Shown in pieces: positions 1-14,100 of a stretch of 64,000 bases of DNA. The stretch is taken from positions 14,752,501 through 14,816,500 of the forward strand of contig NC_003280.10 in NCBI RefSeq assembly GCF_000002985.6, read 5' to 3'. A program made the position numbers and the translations under genes. How positions within the stretch are numbered: position 1 is the stretch's first letter; each line of letters starts with the position of its first letter. Source of the DNA: Caenorhabditis elegans. Lineage: Eukaryota > Nematoda > Chromadorea > Rhabditida > Rhabditidae. The notes under the pieces are model-generated. The model had not been told where the DNA came from. It was given only the letters and a program-made list of their open reading frames with translations, and did not search any database.

Positions 1-477
1 CAAGATTTTAATAGAAATTTTGAAAGTTTTGCATACATTTTAATCAAAAAATTCGCTCAAAATCCATGCGGCAGTCTGAAAAGAGGTGTGCGCCTTTAAA
101 GATTACTGTAGGAATTTTATTGACTTTTATTACAAAAACCTCGTAACAACGCATAAATTGTTTGGAAAAACAAGTGAGAACTAAAAAAATCAAAACAAAT
201 TCGGCCTGGAAATTACAGTACACTTTAAAGGCGCACACATGCTTGCATTTGGCAAATGTTTTTCGTGTCGAGACCGGGCGCTGTATCTTTGGCGCGAAAA
301 TTTAGAAGATTGTAGTTTTTCTCGGTAAAATACTGAAACGAAGCCTTTTGTACTTGTTTCTCATACAAATAATCTGGAAAACAAATAAATAAGCTGAAAA
401 ATTCATGTACAATTAGAAAATATAAGGCGGAAAGCGAAAAGGCGGGGGGAAGAAATATTATATTTTACAGAAATAAA
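1..477. other. Region downstream of tac-1
   Basis: Holds the tac-1 3' flank and the foldback at 83-238. Short minus-strand frames here fall in the repeat, and no gene is supported. Confidence 0.5.
83..238. repeat. Foldback repeat with GTGTGCGCCTTTAAAG arms
   Basis: GTGTGCGCCTTTAAAGATTACTGTA on the left is matched by TACAGTACACTTTAAAGGCGC on the right. The same family forms 59487-59724; single arms occur near 1506, 1729, 25768, 48676 and 62584. It lies downstream of tac-1. Confidence 0.75.
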
Positions 478-1375
478 TTATGCATCCGTCGAAATAACGG
501 ACATCCCATCGGAAACGTCGACATCATTCAGAAGTTGATCGCAAATCTGTGAGAGCTCCGACACGCGGTTCGTGAGCACCTTGATCTCGTCGTTCTTGCT
601 GGAGAGCTCGATTTCCTGGCGTTTTACACGCAGACGGAGTCCCTTTGTGTTCTCATCGTGGGATCGGAGAAGATCGTCGTACTCCACGGATGCTCTGAAT
701 TGAAATATATTCTTACATGTTGCAAATTAAATTTTCTCTCACTCACCTCTCAAGCTCAGAATTCGCATTATCCTTGACGGCGAGGAACTTTGCCTGCCAC
801 TCGTCAACTTCGGCGGCGGCGAGCTTCAGCTTGTCCCTCGCGTCCTCGTACTCGCCGCGGATGTCGTTGGCGGCTTCGCGAACCGTGTTGAACGAGGCGA
901 ACAGTGTCGCGTAGTTGGCGTGGAGCTTGTCGGCTTCGGCACGGGCGGCATCTCGATCTTTCAGCGCTTTTTCGAGCTCCTCGCTTGATGCCCCGCCGCC
1001 TCCGATGCCGTTTCCTGGCGTTGTTCCGTTGCAGCGGCCTTGTGAGATGATTTGGCCGTTTGAGCAGCGACGGACTTCGAATTCTGAAATTAATATGGTT
1101 TTATTCCTCTTAAAATCTCTTTTAGCAATTTTTCAAAGCTTCTCACCATCCGAGTGCAAGAGCCGCTCGATCAACTCTGTGAGCGCCTTCGTCGTGTGCT
1201 TCATCACAATGATGTCGCCTCTCGTGGCACCGCACAGTGTCTCCACTGAAGAACTGGGCTCCGCGGCTTCTTCAACCTCTGGCTCCTCGTTCTCCGGATG
1301 CCCATTTTGCGACCCGTTGAATGGGATGACGACCTCGGTTCCGTCCTCTTTGGTGAAGGTTGTGTTGAGCGACAT
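478..1375 (-). CDS. tac-1: TAC-1, transforming acidic coiled-coil protein
   Basis: Three exons on the minus strand: 1375-1147, 1083-747 and 694-478, all with GT/AG borders and matching phase, giving 260 codons plus stop. The start follows a CAG acceptor directly, as expected for a trans-spliced worm mRNA. The N-terminal third is acidic and of low complexity (a run of E/P/S residues). From about residue 95 the protein is heptad-rich coiled coil to near the end, rich in A, E, K and L, which is the TACC-domain layout. In C. elegans TAC-1 is known to bind ZYG-9 (XMAP215) at centrosomes and to promote microtubule growth in early embryos. The modelled length equals the 260 residues I recall for worm TAC-1. 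It is transcribed divergently from the helicase gene at 2169, with about 0.8 kb between the starts. Identification rests on length, architecture and neighbours, not on an alignment. Confidence 0.88.
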
Positions 1376-2168
1376 CTGAAAATCGGATGAATTTAATAGA
1401 AAAAACCGACATTTTTCGTGAAAAACGGAGAAAATTAACGATTCTTCAGTTTTCCCGCGTCATCATTTATTTTCGTGGTAGGAAAATTGTTTTGAAGATT
1501 AGTATGCGCCTTTAAAACTTCTGTAGTTCAATTTTCTTGTTTTACAAGGCTTTACAAGAGGGTTTCAAAATAATTGAAACAAATTTTTAATTAAAAAAGT
1601 CATTTTTTAATTTTTAATTCAAAAAAAATCAGTAAAAACCATAACCAACAACAAAAAAAGCACGAAAAAAGAGTCCACAAGAGTAATCGTGGCGGGAAAA
1701 TCAATACAAAAATTGGACTGCGCCTTTAAAAAGTACTGTAGAATTTTTTTAAAAACATTTTTTGTTATCTTTCAATTTTCAATGTTTCTCTTCATTTTAA
1801 ACTATTTTAATGATTAAAAACACATCTTTATTGCGAAAAAAATTAATATAATACACTTTTGCATAAAAAACCGCCAAATAAAAGTGCAGTTGGCCTAGAA
1901 AGCGCTAGGTCAGAGAAGGGAAGCGGCCAGGACCTTATTTTGTTCATTTTTATTAATTTTCACCTTAAAACAGAGAAAAAAACAAAAATATTTGGCAATT
2001 AAACAAAATAGAAATTAAAAGTAATTAAAACTTAAAACTTCAGAAAAAAATCGATTTTTCAAAAATTGCGAAATTTTGAACAATGTTTGAACATCCTTCT
2101 CTCTTGAAAAATATAGTTTTTCATTTTAATTTTAATTCTAATTTTACAGCTGCCAAACTAGGTACAAA
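1376..2168. promoter_or_regulatory. Shared upstream region of tac-1 and the ASCC3-type gene
   Basis: AT-rich, 793 bp, between two divergent starts. It contains two TGCGCCTTTAAA repeat arms (near 1506 and 1729), a short GC-rich patch (GGAAGCGGCCAGGACC near 1918) and a TTTTACAG acceptor at 2149 for the plus-strand mRNA. No other gene is seen. Confidence 0.5.
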
Positions 2169-5100
2169 ATGGATCTTCTCAACTATATCGAACGAATTGG
2201 AGATGGTTAGTTAGCTTTTTTTCCATTTTTTTATTAAAAAAATTTTTACCAGATGTTTTTTCAGATCCACCCTCACCATCACGGGTAGCAAGCTTCCACC
2301 AGGAAATTCAAATTCGATTTCCATCGGAATTTCTAGAATGGTCGAATTGTGAAGCTGAACAAGAAGGTTTTTCAGAAGCTCCAGAAGCTCTTTCCCTACC
2401 CCAAGTGCCTTCTACCTCGGGCTCTGGGAGCATTTTTCAGCCGATTGCTGACACATTGCTTATATATTTTCCAGATACGTTTGAGGTTGATTTTCGGCTA
2501 AAAAATCAAGTTTCTAACCTATTTTCCTTCAGACAATATCCCAAAACCTTCTACAAATGTTGTGCTCGACACGTTCCGATATGGATCTACAGGGCGAGCT
2601 CATCGATCTTCTCGGCGTCGAATTGTTCGAATTAGCCGGAGATATACTCGAAAAACGGAATAAAATAGTTTTCGAGGTGAAGAGCCAGGAGCTGGCGAAA
2701 GTTGAGCATGCGAGGCAGGCGAAGGCGAAGGTAATAGTTTTGAAAATTTTAAAAATTTGCTCTAAATGGCAGAATATAACAGTGAAAAAATTTATAAAAA
2801 TTTTCTAATTTTTTTTTGATTTTTTGAATTTGGTTTTCTGGCTGTTTTTTTTATTTTTTTTCCATTTTTTACAATTTGGAACATAATTTGTCAATTTTTC
2901 GGACATTTTTCCACAAAAAACGTTTTTCAAAAATTAAATTATCGATTTTAGGCTAATTTTAGAGTTTCAACAAGTTTTTTACGGAAAAATTTCTGAAAAT
3001 TTTATAAATTTTGTTTAAAATTGTGACATAACGAAAAATAAAGAAAAACCAGATAAAACAGTCGGAAAACGCAAAAAAGGCCAAAAAGACCAAAAAGCCA
3101 AAATCAGGCCAAAAAAAAGGTCAAAAGAACTGATTTTTTTTGAATTCCAGAGTAAAAAAAGTGACGTCACTTTCGCGTTCTCTGACTTTAATTGATTTTT
3201 CTTCAATTTTTCAGCAAATTTCATTACGAAAGAATGTCTGAAAAATCCACAAATTATGTTTCAAGTTATAAAACAGAGAAATATCAATTAAAATAGCCGG
3301 AAAAACGCAAAAATGTCGAAAATGACGTCACTCGCTTTGCGCGGGAATTTAAAATTTAATAATATTTCTGTTTAGCCCTTTTTATTTTTGTTTTCAAAAT
3401 ATAAAAAATCATGACAAAAATTTAGAAAAAAAAAATTAAAAAACAACAAAAAAGATTTTCGCAAAAAAAAGCTCATATTTATTCGACCTGAATACAGTTC
3501 TTAAAAAACGAGATTGCCAACGCCAAAATGATGACCAACGAGGCTGAATATCCGATTCCTCCCTGAACACAACGATCATTGCAAATCACGAATTCGGACA
3601 ATGTTCTGTGACGTTTCACATAGCGAATTGCGGTTGTATTCGTTTTTCCTCCGGATTTTCTAATCGATGCACCATGAGCTCCATTCGTTTTCGGTGGCTT
3701 GATTTCTACAAATTCCTGGAAGTTGACGGCTGCCGAGGTGTCACATCCGATGGCGTTTCGCACTTTCTGAATGAGAAAAGCTGTGAGAAATTGGTTAAAC
3801 TAGGCGAATTTTCTACAAATTGCTTTATTAGACTTGGAATTGTCTAAAACGCCGAATCTCCTAATGAATCTTCTTGAAAACTTCTCAAAAAAAAAAAGTT
3901 ATGACGGCTCAAAAAAAATGACATAAAATTCGTTAAAATTTGAAATTTGACTTGTCAGCGGCTGGAAACTAACTTTTTTGAAATGGTCGTCTAATTTTGG
4001 ATGTATAAGTTAATTAACTTGCGTTTTCAACTCGATTTAGGTACATTTAAGGTCTTCTGGCCTTTCAAACCGAGTTGAAAACGCATGATAATTATTGTAC
4101 ACCCAAAATTAGACGGTAATTTCAAAAAAGTTAGTTTCCAACCGTTTGGCAAGTCGAACTTCTAGTTTTACTAATTTTAAGTAATTTTTTGAGCCGCCAT
4201 AACTTTTTTTGAGAAGTTTTCAAGAATTTTAATTATGAAATTCGTTTTTTAGACAATTTCAAGTCTAATAAGCAAAAAAAAATTCGACTACACCACCTTC
4301 AAAATCTAAAACTCTTTCCCCACCTGCAACTTCTCTTCCCACTCGTCCTCCTCAATAAAGCTGTACACTTCCGCCATGTACTTCGGCGGAACCGCACGGC
4401 ACTGTCCAAGCTGTGAGGAGCCCGTCCACACGCAGCTGACACGATACTCGCTGACGTTCTTATCCAGCACGAAGCCAACGGTATCGTCACGACACAGCTC
4501 GCTTTGCCATGAGATCAGCGTGCTCAGGTCCGCGTCGCTTCGTATTCCGAGTATCCGATTTGTCGACAGAATTTCCAGTTCTTGAGCTTTAACTCGTAGA
4601 AGCTGGAAGTCATTCCGGACTTTTTGCGAGTATTTGAATGGCCTAAAAGTCGAAATTGAGATTCATGTCGTAGTCGCTAGACATCGGTGGCCGTATTTTG
4701 CCGGCCTAAGCGCTTGTCGGGCCACTCAGAATTTAAAACATTCGTGAAGTACATTTCCGAGAAAATTCCAATTCTCGCGGCCACGTAGTGCCCTAGTCCA
4801 GTGCCCTAGTCCTAGTCCAGCACCAAGCTAGGTAGGCGTAGGTCGCACCGAGTTGCGGAAGCGAGGAGCAAAGTACCGAAAAATGAGCTACGAACCGGAC
4901 TAGAGCAATTTTCTGCTAAGTGGCCTCGAAACTAGAAACTAGGCCATCCTCAAGGTACATTTTTCTGGAAGGAGTCGTCACAGATCTACGCCCGACAATC
5001 AGATAGTTTGCTCCGCGGCCGCGAAAATTGAAAACTCGGCCACCAAATTTTTCTCTAACACGTCGCAAATGACCTGAGTTTCGGCTTGAAATCTTCAAGT

Positions 5101-8100
5101 CTGTTTCCAAATTCGAAATCTAATTTTATCAAAAGCTCACCGAAATCCGACACGACAAAACTTGTTGTTTCCACACTGCACGTCGCCGTCAACATCGGCG
5201 GCCGAGAAAGTCAAGAACACAAAAATCACAGCTAGCACGAGTTTCATTGTTTTTTCTTTTGATTTTGATTTCACATACACACACTCACCGCCACACGTAG
5301 TTTCGAAAAATGAGAAAATAAATTTAACTGGATTTTTAAATCTTTTATTTGTTCTAGTTTCAAAAAAAAAAAAAAAAACTACAACAATTTTAAAAGTTCA
5401 AATTAAAAGTTTTGCAGCCCGCCGTGCCCGGTTTCCTGCAAACTGTCAGCGTACAATCCACATCACAAAACGAGAAACGACGTGAACTTCGGAAAGAGGA
5501 GAAGCGAACTCGTCGAGAGCTCAACCGAGTGATCCATGCGTTCGGCGACGAGGAGAAGCTTGAGTTGGAGCTGGCGCAAAAGGAAATCCAACGCCAACGA
5601 CAACTGGAAATCGATCAAATGAAGTGGAAACCGTCGCTAGTTGCCGGCGGCCCGCGCATCGAGGAAATCTACCCGTACGTGTTCGACGCGAGACTTCAGA
5701 ACGTCGGTCACACCATGTTCGACATCAATGGAATGAAGTTCGCGCTTCCAGAAGGTTCCAAGCGGGACACCTTTAAGACGCATGAGAGTGTCTACGTGCC
5801 TCCGTCGAATAAAGGAGACATTGAGAAGATTCAGCATGTCTACGTAAAAGATATGGATGAGCTTGGACAGAAGGGGTTTAAAGGATTTGAAAAACTCAAT
5901 GTGATTCAATCGATTGTATTCGAACAAGCCTACAAGACCAAGGAGAATCTTCTGATTTGCGCGCCAACCGGAGCCGGAAAGACCAATATTGCGATGCTAA
6001 CGATTCTGAACACAATCCACGAGCATCAAAATTCACGAGGAGATATTATGAAGGACGACTTTAAAATCATCTACATCGCCCCAATGAAAGCGCTGGCGAC
6101 CGAGATGACCGAGTCATTCGGTAAACGGTTAGCACCGCTTGGCTTGAAAGTGAAGGAGCTCACCGGAGACACACAACTCTCGAGAAATGAGGTAGCGGAT
6201 ACTCAGATGTTGGTGCTGACGCCTGAGAAATGGGATGTGATCACGAGAAAATCGACCAGTGACAACTCGCTCATAAATGTGGTCCGGCTGCTGATCATCG
6301 ACGAAGTTCATCTGCTTCACGATGAACGTGGTCCGGTTATTGAGACCCTGGTCGCCAGAACGCTCCGACAGGTCGAGATGTCACAGTCCGGGATTCGAAT
6401 TGTCGGATTGTCGGCGACGCTGCCGAATTTCATCGATGTCGCCAGATTCTTACGGGTCAATCCCTACAAGGGCTTGTTCTTCTTCGATGGAAGGTTCAGG
6501 CCGGTGCCATTGACTCAGAAGTGAGATTTATAAATTGCTTTTTTTTGGTGGGAGTACTGTAGGATTACTGTAGTTTTGGAAATTCTAAGTTTTGAGTTTT
6601 TTAAAGGAGCATTGAGTTGAGTTAATATAGGGATAATGCTTGAATACTGTAGGGTTACTGTAGGGTTACTGTAGGAGTACTGTACCAGGGATTACTATTT
6701 ACAGTTGGGGTTACTGTAACGGTACAATGGTTGACTATTATACTAGGGATTACTATATGGGGTTACAGTATTGTTTGGGGATACTGTAGCCTAGGAAAAG
6801 GTTAAGAGATGCTGTAGGGTCACTGTAGTCGTATTTTAAGACTATTGCAGGTTACTGTAGCTTCGGGAAAATTGGGTTTTGAGCTTTTGAAGTGGTATTG
6901 GGCTTGGATTAGTGAAGGGATGTGATTGAGGGTTACTGTAGGATTACTGTAGTTTTGGAAATTCTAAGTTTTGAGTTTTTACAGGACACAGCCTCCTCAC
7001 GTGGAAATGACCCAACAAGGGGGCTTGCGCGTTTCTCGTGAGCGTTGGAAAATTTTACCACTGAAAAATGATTTCCTTCGGTTTTTGTGGGTTTAAAATC
7101 GATTTCATACTTTGAAATTAGGTATCAATTGTAAAGCTAATTGGGGGAAAGGTGGAGACAAAAAGATTTTTGATTTTGGTTCAAAAATAAAAGCGCTGAT
7201 ATAAAAAGTAAAAACAACTAAAAATTGAGTTTTTCTCATATTTTGTATATTTATCATCATTTTTCTAGTAGAATTTTTTTCTAGTAGAAAAAAAAAGGGA
7301 TTACTCTTTAGGGTTACTGTAAGAGCACTATACTAATGATAACTACATGGAGTTACAGTACGGCTTAGAGTACTGTAGCCTCGGGAAAATTTTAAGGATA
7401 CTGTAGGGTTACTGTAGTTGTACTGAAGGATTATTGCAGGTTACTGTAGCTTCGGGAACAATGATGTCATTTTTCGATTTTTGAATGTTTTTCCGGGAAA
7501 ATTGAAAAATCTAACAATTGAAGAATGAAAAATATCGATTTTTTAATTAAAAAAAGCTCAGAAAATTAACCATAAAATTCGATTTTTTTAAATCAAATTT
7601 CGTTAAAATTGATGTGAAACTAAAAATGGTAAGCATATTTTAGAAAAACTGGAAAAAAATACAAAAGATCGAAAAATCGTTTATTTAAAATCGAAAAACC
7701 GACTCGGGAACAGTTAAATTAAGTTAAGTTATGAGCTTTTAAAGGAATATTGGGTTTGGGGTACTGTAGGGTTACTGTAGTTCTGGAAATTCCAAAAAAA
7801 AAAAACAGTAGTTTTGTGAATTTTTTACATACAAAATCCACAAAAAAAAACAAAAAAGTCGGAGATCAAATTTTATTCCAGATTCATCGGAACACGAAAA
7901 GCGGGCAACTTCCGTGACAATCTCACTCTAATGGACAACGTGTGCTACGACGAAGTGGTGGATTTTGTGAAACGCGGCCATCAGGTCCTTGTCTTCGTGC
8001 ACACGCGAAACGGAACCGCAAAGCTCGGAGAAGCGTTCTGTGCTCGAGCTTCAGTCCTCGGACAGATGGACCTATTCCTGCCGAAAGATCGAGCGTCGAG

Positions 8101-11100
8101 CAAGTACATACAAGCGGACAAGGCGATCAATATTTGCCGGAATCGGGCTCAAATCTCGCCACTTTTCCAACGTGGAATGGGAATTCATCACGCTGGACTC
8201 TGTCGACAGGATCGTATTCTCATGGAGCGATGCTTTGCCGAGGGGCATGTTTCTGTGCTGTTCTGTACGGCAACTCTGGCGTGGGGAGTCAATTTGCCGG
8301 CTCATGCGGTTGTTATCAAGGGAACCGATGTTTTTGATGCGGAGAAGGGTGTTTTTACGGATTTGGGTATGAGAGTTGTTTTGGAGATTTTGAGGAAAAA
8401 AATAGAAATTTTCAAAAAAATTCAAAATTTTTTTACAAATTCAAAAAAATCTTGAATTTTGAGGAAAAAATAGAAATACTTCAAAAATTTCAAAAATAAT
8501 TTTTCTCAGAAAATGACCCGCAAAAATTTGAAATTTGGAATTTTCATTGAAAAAAATAGAAAAATATCTGCATTTTCTCTCTTAAATCGCGTGTGTGCCA
8601 CGGGTAGTCGTTTTTGCAAAATAAGGTTCCTCCGCAAATGTCCGAAAATGTCCCATTTCGGACATTTTTTTGCTATTTTTGTTATTTCACGAGATTTTTT
8701 AGGCGTATATACAACTCGACGAGGCGCGTCTGTTGTATTAAAAATCATTCCGATCTGAGCACTTTAAGCCTACTTTATAGAGCTCCAAACCTTGGTGCGC
8801 GCTCTTTCACCCGCCGCATCTCCCCCTTGGTGTGTTTTTTTGGGTGCAATCCTCAAACCACCGCTTCGTGCGCTGTTCTCTTTTACAAATCTTGGGTTTT
8901 GAGGTAAAAGTATTGTAGAGTAAGCTTCTGGCTACATTTTAAAGTAAAATTTATTCCAAAAAAGTTCGTTTTTCATTCTGAAAATCGAGCCAGAAAAAAT
9001 GTTGTCAAAAAAATGAGGTTTTTGCTGGAAAAATAAAAAATTTTCCACTACCGAATGGGATTTTATGTTAAATTCGTAATTAATACATAAATACCGAATG
9101 GATGCTGAAAGCACAGCTCTCTACGATCATTTTCAACGATTTTAGAAAATTTAATTTTTGACCTCGAAATTTCAATTTCCCTCTTTTCCTGGACCAGTTT
9201 TTTACTGAAATGTAAATTTTATGCCTTAAATCTTATTATTTTTGCTATGAGAAGCGAGACAAACCAAAAGTTTTTGGCCATAAGTTCCTCGAGCCCCGTT
9301 CCTGAAGTTGTAGGCTTCAAGCCTTGCTCAGGAAGCTGAACAGTTCATTCTTGACCAATTTCCAAAATTTTAAATGCTATAATATTCTACTTTTTACGCT
9401 GATTTCAAATATATACTTTTTTTCTTCCAATTCCTATTATGAGCGGAGTTACGGCGCTTTCAAGTTTCAGCAATCCTCTCCCTCTCTCTTGCCTCCTCCC
9501 TCTTATGCATAGGGTGGCTGTAATATGGTCTCTAATTACTGTTTCAGGATCAGATATGTATATTTTACGACATATCGAAGAACAATCGACAGCATCACCA
9601 CATTTGTTTTTGTAAGAGGTCCCTCAATAGGTTGTAAAACAGTCTATAATATCCACCTTTCTTCCTGCAAGAAAGGAGGTAATGTAGAGACTGTACATTC
9701 ATTGGAATTGAGGGGTTGACAATTATTATTTTAATTTTCTAATAAAAATACATTTAAATAAAAAAATACATTTTAAACTTTAAAATAAATTTTTTTTTTA
9801 ATTTTAGGTCTGCTTTCTTCGCGGGGACAGAGCGCCGCAGGCGCTCTGAATCTAAATTATAGCAGAGCAGGCCGAAGGCCTGCTATGCCAGTCGGCTTTT
9901 ACTGCCGGGTCAGAGCGCCGCAGGCGCTCTGAATCTAAATTATAGGCAGAGCAGGCCGAAGGCCTGCTATGCCAGTAGGCTTTCACTGCCGGGTCAGAGC
10001 GCCGCAGGCGCTCTGAATCTAAATTGTGTAGTGCAAGGAAACAAAAATAGCTTTAAAACACTAAAAACAGTACGAATCAATCATAAAGTGCAAGCAGAAA
10101 ACATACAAAAATATTTTACCCTGTGTGGGGTCGAACCCAAGGGGCACCCACCCAGCTGCCCCACAGACCAACCCTCTACCACTTGTCCATGGCGCGCGCG
10201 CCGCCACACACTCTGCGTGCGCGCCCCTCCTCTTTCACAGCAGCCGACGCCTGTGCAGGACCTTGCACACCTCTCCTCCCCTCCCCCTTCCTGCTCCGCG
10301 AGCCCGCCCCTCCTCAAACTTCAATCGCCTATATCTCCGCTCATAGTTGTGATAGAGACTTCGTTCTTTGAGCAATCGATCCCAAATTTCAAGGAGATTT
10401 CGAATAACCCCAACACAGGTTCGAGGCGGAGCCGAGAACCTGCGCCAGCTACCTTTTCGGGCACCCCCATTCCCGAAGGGCTGGCGCGGCTTGCCGCGCT
10501 AGTCTGCCTTCCCTTCTACATTAAATCCCAATGTTGCAAGGTTGTCCATTTTTGTCGAAAAAATAAAAGTAGGGCAACTTTTCGACACATGATGTCCAAA
10601 AAACATGTAATGGTACTTTGAGAGTTTATAGCTCAGCGGGGAGTGGCCCGAAAATTTTGATTTTTGTTTCTCCCCCTTTCAAAAATCTGTCCCAGTATGG
10701 TCATCAAAACGGGGTTGCACAATTTTGCTCCAGGAGCCCACGGGAGTCGGAAAACTGAAGCTACTTCATTTTGGTGGATGTGTTAGTACTGGCAAAAAAC
10801 CACTTTTAATTGATGCAAAATTCGAGTTTTTCTTGGATCTTTTCAAAACTTGACACATAGTTAGGCCTGACGGAGCCCGATTTTTTGAGCCATAATTCAA
10901 AATATTTGACCTACTTTCGAAAATGTAGGCCATCATTAAAGTTTTCGAAAAACTAAAAAGATGAACATTTATTTAATCGACGTGAAAAACTGCCTTGCCT
11001 CTCTCTCTCTCTCTCTTGGTTCGCTCATTGATGTGAGTTGGATTATTTTCATTTCTTACTTTTTCACGTGAACATTTTTATTTAATTTTTTGAACAAAAA

Positions 11101-14100
11101 AATATTTTTTAAGAAAACTTTACACAAACTCAAACAATTGTATTTTCCCTGCTCCGTCCTGGCCCGTTCTTGGAGCAATCAATAGCTAATCAAGTGCTGC
11201 TTCTTTTAACATTATCAAAATTTAAAATGGTCGTAACTCAGTCAATTTTGGTCCAAAATGTTCCAAATTTTTCCCAGTTTACCAACTTAACCTACTGCGA
11301 AGCCTAGCGCACTGCGTGCGCTAGTCTGCCTCTTCCTATATTAAATCCTGAAATTGCATTCTTGACAGAAATAAAAATAAGGGCACGTTTTCGACATGGG
11401 GTGTCCGACAAAAATGTACAAACTTTGAGCTTTAATAACTTGGCTCATAGCTGGCGCTTTTGCATTAACTAAGTGCGAATGACTCAAAAATAGTTGCCCC
11501 ACCATGGTCATTATTCATTCAATTTTTGCAAAATCAAAAAGATTGATTAAACGTGAAAAACTTTTCTACCACTCTCTCTCTTTCTCTATTTTTGGGGATG
11601 AATTCGATAATTTTCATTTTTTATTTTTAATAACGTGAGGAAAACTCAATTTTGAAGACTTTTCGAAATTTTTACTTTTTCCCTAATCTAATTGAGGGCC
11701 GCACTTTTTGAACATGTTGGCTACTTTTAACCTGACTTCCAGCAGGACAGGCTGGAGGCCTGCAATGCTATGTGTTGTTTTTCACTCAAACCCAAAAATC
11801 AGGGATGAAGACCTCCCACTTACTCTTTGAAATTTTTGGCCTTTTCTATCCCTTCTCCCAGCAGAGCAGGCTGGAGGCCTTCTCTGAGAGGTATGTTTCT
11901 ACATATAACTACGTATGTTTTTGGAAAGGTCATGAAAAAGGTCACCTAGGCCAGTTAACCGGATTGAGGGCCGGAGGCCCGAATACACAAAAGTATTGGA
12001 CAGCCATTGAGCCTATACTGAGCCCAAAAACTCGAGTTGAGGGCCGCAGGCCCGAATACACGAAGAAGTGTTGGAGATCCGTCAAGCCTATTCTTAGCTA
12101 AATAATTCAGTTGTGGCAAGCCCAAATAGACGCAGAAGCGTTGGACAACTTTTAGGCCTGTTCTGAGCCCAATAATTCATGTTGAGGGCCATAGGCCCGA
12201 AAATACTGAGAAGTGATGGACAACTGTTGAGCCTATTCTTAGCTAAATAATTCAGGTTGAGGCCGCAGGCCCAAATACACATAGAAGCGTTGGACAACTG
12301 TTAAGCCTATTTTACGCAAAAAAATTTGAAAAGTGGAAATTTTATTTCTAAAATTAATAATACACTAAATATGGTCGGTCTTGACAAACTTCAGCACATT
12401 TACTTTTCATTTACTCAACACTTCACTAAACTTTAATAAAGCGAATTATTCTTGAGTTACTCTACGCCGAATCAAACTGCGAAGCCTAGCAAATCTCCGA
12501 TTTGCTAGTCTGCCTTCCCTTCTACATTAAATCCCAATGTTGCAAGGTTGTCCATTTTTGTCGAAAAAATAAAAGTAGGGCAACTTTTCGACACATGATG
12601 TCCCAAAAACATGTAATGGTACTTTGAGAGCTTATAGCTCAGCGGGGAGTGGCCCGAAAATTTTGATTTTTGTTTCTCCCCCTTTCAAAAATCTGTCCCA
12701 GTATGGTCATCAAAACGGGGTTGCACAATTTTGCTCCGGGAGCCCACGGGAGTCGGAAAACTGAAGCTACTTCATTTTGGTGGATGTGTTAGTACTGGCA
12801 AAAAACCACTTTTAATTGATGCAAAATTCGAGTTTTTCTTGGATCTTTTCAAAACTTGACACATAGTTAGGCCTGACGGAGCCCGATTTTTTGAGCCAAA
12901 ATTCAAAATATTTGACCTACTTTCGAAAATGTAGGCCATCATTAAAGTTTTCGAAAAACTAAAAAGATGAACATTTATTTAATCGACGTGAAAAACTGCC
13001 TTGCCTCTCTCTCTCTCTCTCTCTCTCTCTTGGTTCGCTCATTGATGTGAGTTGGATTATTTTCATTTCTTACTTTTTCGCGGGAACATTAATTCTATAT
13101 TAATTTAAATTTTTTGAACAAAAAAAGAACTTTGAGAAAACTCCACACAAGAAGCTTCAGAGTGTTTTAAATGTTTCCAAAAGTTCCTCAATGTTTTCCA
13201 ACACACAGAAAAGATGAGAGAACATGGCAAGTAGAGACGTTGTGCCACCTTTAACCCCAATCCAAGCAGAGCAGGCCGTAGGCCTGCTATGCGGTAGCGA
13301 CACGCTTAGGCCCAATAGTCCGGGATGAGGGCAGCAGGCCCTCTTACTCTTAGAAACTTTAGGCCACCTTTAACCCTAATCCAAGCAGAGCAGGCCGTCG
13401 GCCTGCTATGCGGTAGCGACACGCTCAGGCCCAATAGTCCGGGATGAGGGCCGCAGGCCCTCTTACTCTTAGAAACTTTAGGCCACCTTTAACCCTAATC
13501 CAAGCAGAGCAGGCCGTAGGCCTGCTATGCGGTAGCGACACGCTTAGGCCCAATAGTCCGGGATGAGGGCCGCAGGCCCTCTTACTCTTAGAAACTTTAG
13601 GTCACCTTTAACCCTATTCCAAGCCGAGCACGCCGTAGGCCTTCAACCCGATTAAGTATTTCTTAGGCCCAATTTATGTCAACATCAAGATGGAAAAATG
13701 TTTGAGCCAGTGGCGGAGTCTGAGTACGTCCGCACCGGACTGCCCTCAGGGAATGACTGTTTTGTGAGCTCCCTACGTCCCTTCACCTTGCGTTAACGCC
13801 CACGCATCACGATAAAGCGCGCTCCAAATTCAAACGATTGTATCTCAGCTTTCCCTGCTCCGTTCTGGCCCGTTCTTGAAGCAATCGATAGCTAATCAAG
13901 TGCTGCTTCTTTCAACATTATCAAAACTTAAAATGGTCGTAACTCAGTCAATTTTGGTCCAAAATGTTCCAAATTTTTCCCAGTTTACCAACTTAACCTA
14001 CTGCGAAGCCTAGCGCACTGCGTGCGCTAGTCTGCCTCTTCCTATATTAAATCCTGAAGTTGCATTCTTGACAGAAATAAAAAATAAGGGCACGTTTTCG

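Noticed and set aside
2405-2635. Plus-strand frame reading through 2486-2532
   Set aside because: A 47-nt canonical intron (GTTGAT...TTCAG) at 2486-2532 restores the helicase frame, which matches the ASCC3 N-terminal region; the read-through frame stops soon after.
10031-10621. 196-codon frame on the plus strand
   Set aside because: Lies across the Helitron-like junction and the antisense tRNA-like sequence; P/S/R-rich composition reflects local GC-rich repeat, not a protein family.
11772-12101. 109-codon frame repeated almost unchanged at 14704
   Set aside because: Repetition is due to the duplicated Helitron-like unit; the frames diverge at the tandem array and show no domain.
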